Assembly: GCA_937916845.1 (NCBI GenBank)
Contig: CALFSK010000057.1
Coordinates: 1 to 14,009, forward strand
DNA from: an uncultured Lactobacillus sp.
Lineage (GTDB): Bacteria; Bacillota; Bacilli; Lactobacillales; Lactobacillaceae
Length of the DNA stretch: 14,009 bases
Direction: 5' to 3'
The notes beneath the pieces are model-generated. The model was not told the origin of the DNA. It was given only the letters and a program-made list of their open reading frames with translations, and did no database searches. Position 1 is the first letter of the stretch. Every line of letters begins with the position of its first letter. A program made the translations under genes and the position numbers. Of the stretch, positions 13,472-14,009 are shown one piece after another.

Positions 13472-13748
13472 AAAGAAATTTGAAAAGTAAAGGCATACTA
13501 ACAGAACCTATATTTTTGTGATTGAAGTTAATAACATTATTATTGTATTCGCCACCTGTTAGAGCCTCAAAACAAATGAATTTATATTTCTAACGTTCCC
13601 AGTCGTGATTACTATCTTTGAATTACTGATAACGAAAAAAGTTGATGTCATGTAAGCTATTCAAAAACCACTAATTCTATCAACATCTATTAGCCACCTT
13701 ATACTGCACCTTATTATCTTAGTACTCGGTGAATGAATACATTTTTTA
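13472..13748. other. Intergenic stretch without supported genes
   Basis: AT-rich, with stops in all frames. Nothing beyond the leader repeat next to it is recognised, and no promoter or terminator stands out. Confidence 0.4.
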
Positions 13749-13955
13749 TTACCCAACAATTTGAAAAACAGCAAACAATATACTTAACACTCCAAAAAAT
13801 ATGGCAAATCGTTCTTTTTTGCGTTGAATAGCAACCCTAATCAAGTGCTTGCAACCTATCCAGCATACATATGCACACAATATCGGTGCAAATATCGCAA
13901 ATACGAATATTGTCCAATCACCAATATCAACACCCATCCGTCCCATAAGATACAT
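13749..13955 (-). CDS. 68-aa two-helix membrane protein
   Basis: The sequence has a hydrophobic segment (WTIFVFAIFAPILCAYVCWI, about 14-33), a basic linker (RVAIQRKKER) and a second helix (FAIFFGVLSILFAVFQIVG, about 50-68). By the positive-inside rule the basic loop is cytoplasmic and both ends are outside. AGGAG lies only 2 nt before the ATG at 13955 but 11 nt before the in-frame ATG at 13946, so the true product may be 65 aa (MGRMGVDIGDW...). No family is recognised. It is the most upstream gene of the minus-strand run visible in the window. Confidence 0.5.
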   Translation of the reverse strand: MYLMGRMGVDIGDWTIFVFAIFAPILCAYVCWIGCKHLIRVAIQRKKERFAIFFGVLSILFAVFQIVG

Positions 13956-14009
13956 TGCTCCTATCCTAGTATTTGGTACATAAATTTCTGAACAGTTGTG
14001 CCATAATTA

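Noticed and set aside
12752..13727. Direct repeat ATCTTAGTACTC on both sides of membrane gene B (12752-12763 and 13716-13727), possible attachment sites
   Set aside because: Twelve exact bases in AT-rich DNA occur by chance at this window size, and no integrase or tRNA end is associated with them.

Overview
The window looks like chromosome of a low-GC lactobacillus, most likely of the Lactiplantibacillus plantarum group. The main pointers are a surface protein ending in LPQTNE (the LPQTxE sortase signal typical of that group), prophage genes of the lactobacillus siphovirus type, and AT-rich codon use. No rRNA or species-specific housekeeping gene is present, so the species is an inference.

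Positions 1 to about 8,700 (all on the minus strand, so read from high to low coordinates) hold a decayed, rearranged prophage remnant. In transcription order it contains: a possible late-regulator fragment; a tRNA-Asn(GTT)-like gene; a 45-aa phage protein; two accessory genes (a 100-aa protein and a 226-aa two-helix membrane protein); a broken small terminase; a 71/65-aa gene pair closed by a terminator; a frameshifted scaffold; the first third of a capsid gene; a frameshifted MuF-type minor head protein carrying a C-terminal toxin-like domain, followed by an overlapping immunity-like gene; a two-helix small membrane protein; the C-terminal part of an SGNH-hydrolase tail protein; a uracil-DNA-glycosylase-like gene; and a lysis cassette (membrane protein, XhlA-like anchor, holin, amidase endolysin running off the window). 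Large terminase, portal and most tail genes are missing. At least six genes carry single indels, a nonsense codon or truncation, while several accessory genes are intact, so no virus can be made from this locus alone.

Positions 8,800-10,730 (plus strand) carry two exported proteins that probably share a transcript: a 380-aa serine-rich LPQTNE wall-anchored protein and a 200-aa Ser/Lys/Ala-rich lipoprotein.

Positions 11,180-14,009 (minus strand) are an accessory stretch. It has a two-gene operon ending in a DUF2335 membrane protein with its own promoter, candidate operator and bidirectional terminator; a frameshifted unidentified pseudogene; a 212-aa membrane protein paralogous in layout and 5' leader to the one at 6.7-7.4 kb; and a 68-aa two-helix membrane protein.

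The most interesting items are the MuF-toxin/immunity pair, the UDG-like accessory gene in the lysis region, the repeated leader plus membrane-protein cassette, the tRNA-Asn with C in place of the invariant U33, and the capsid-to-minor-head junction, which could be a collapsed tandem prophage.
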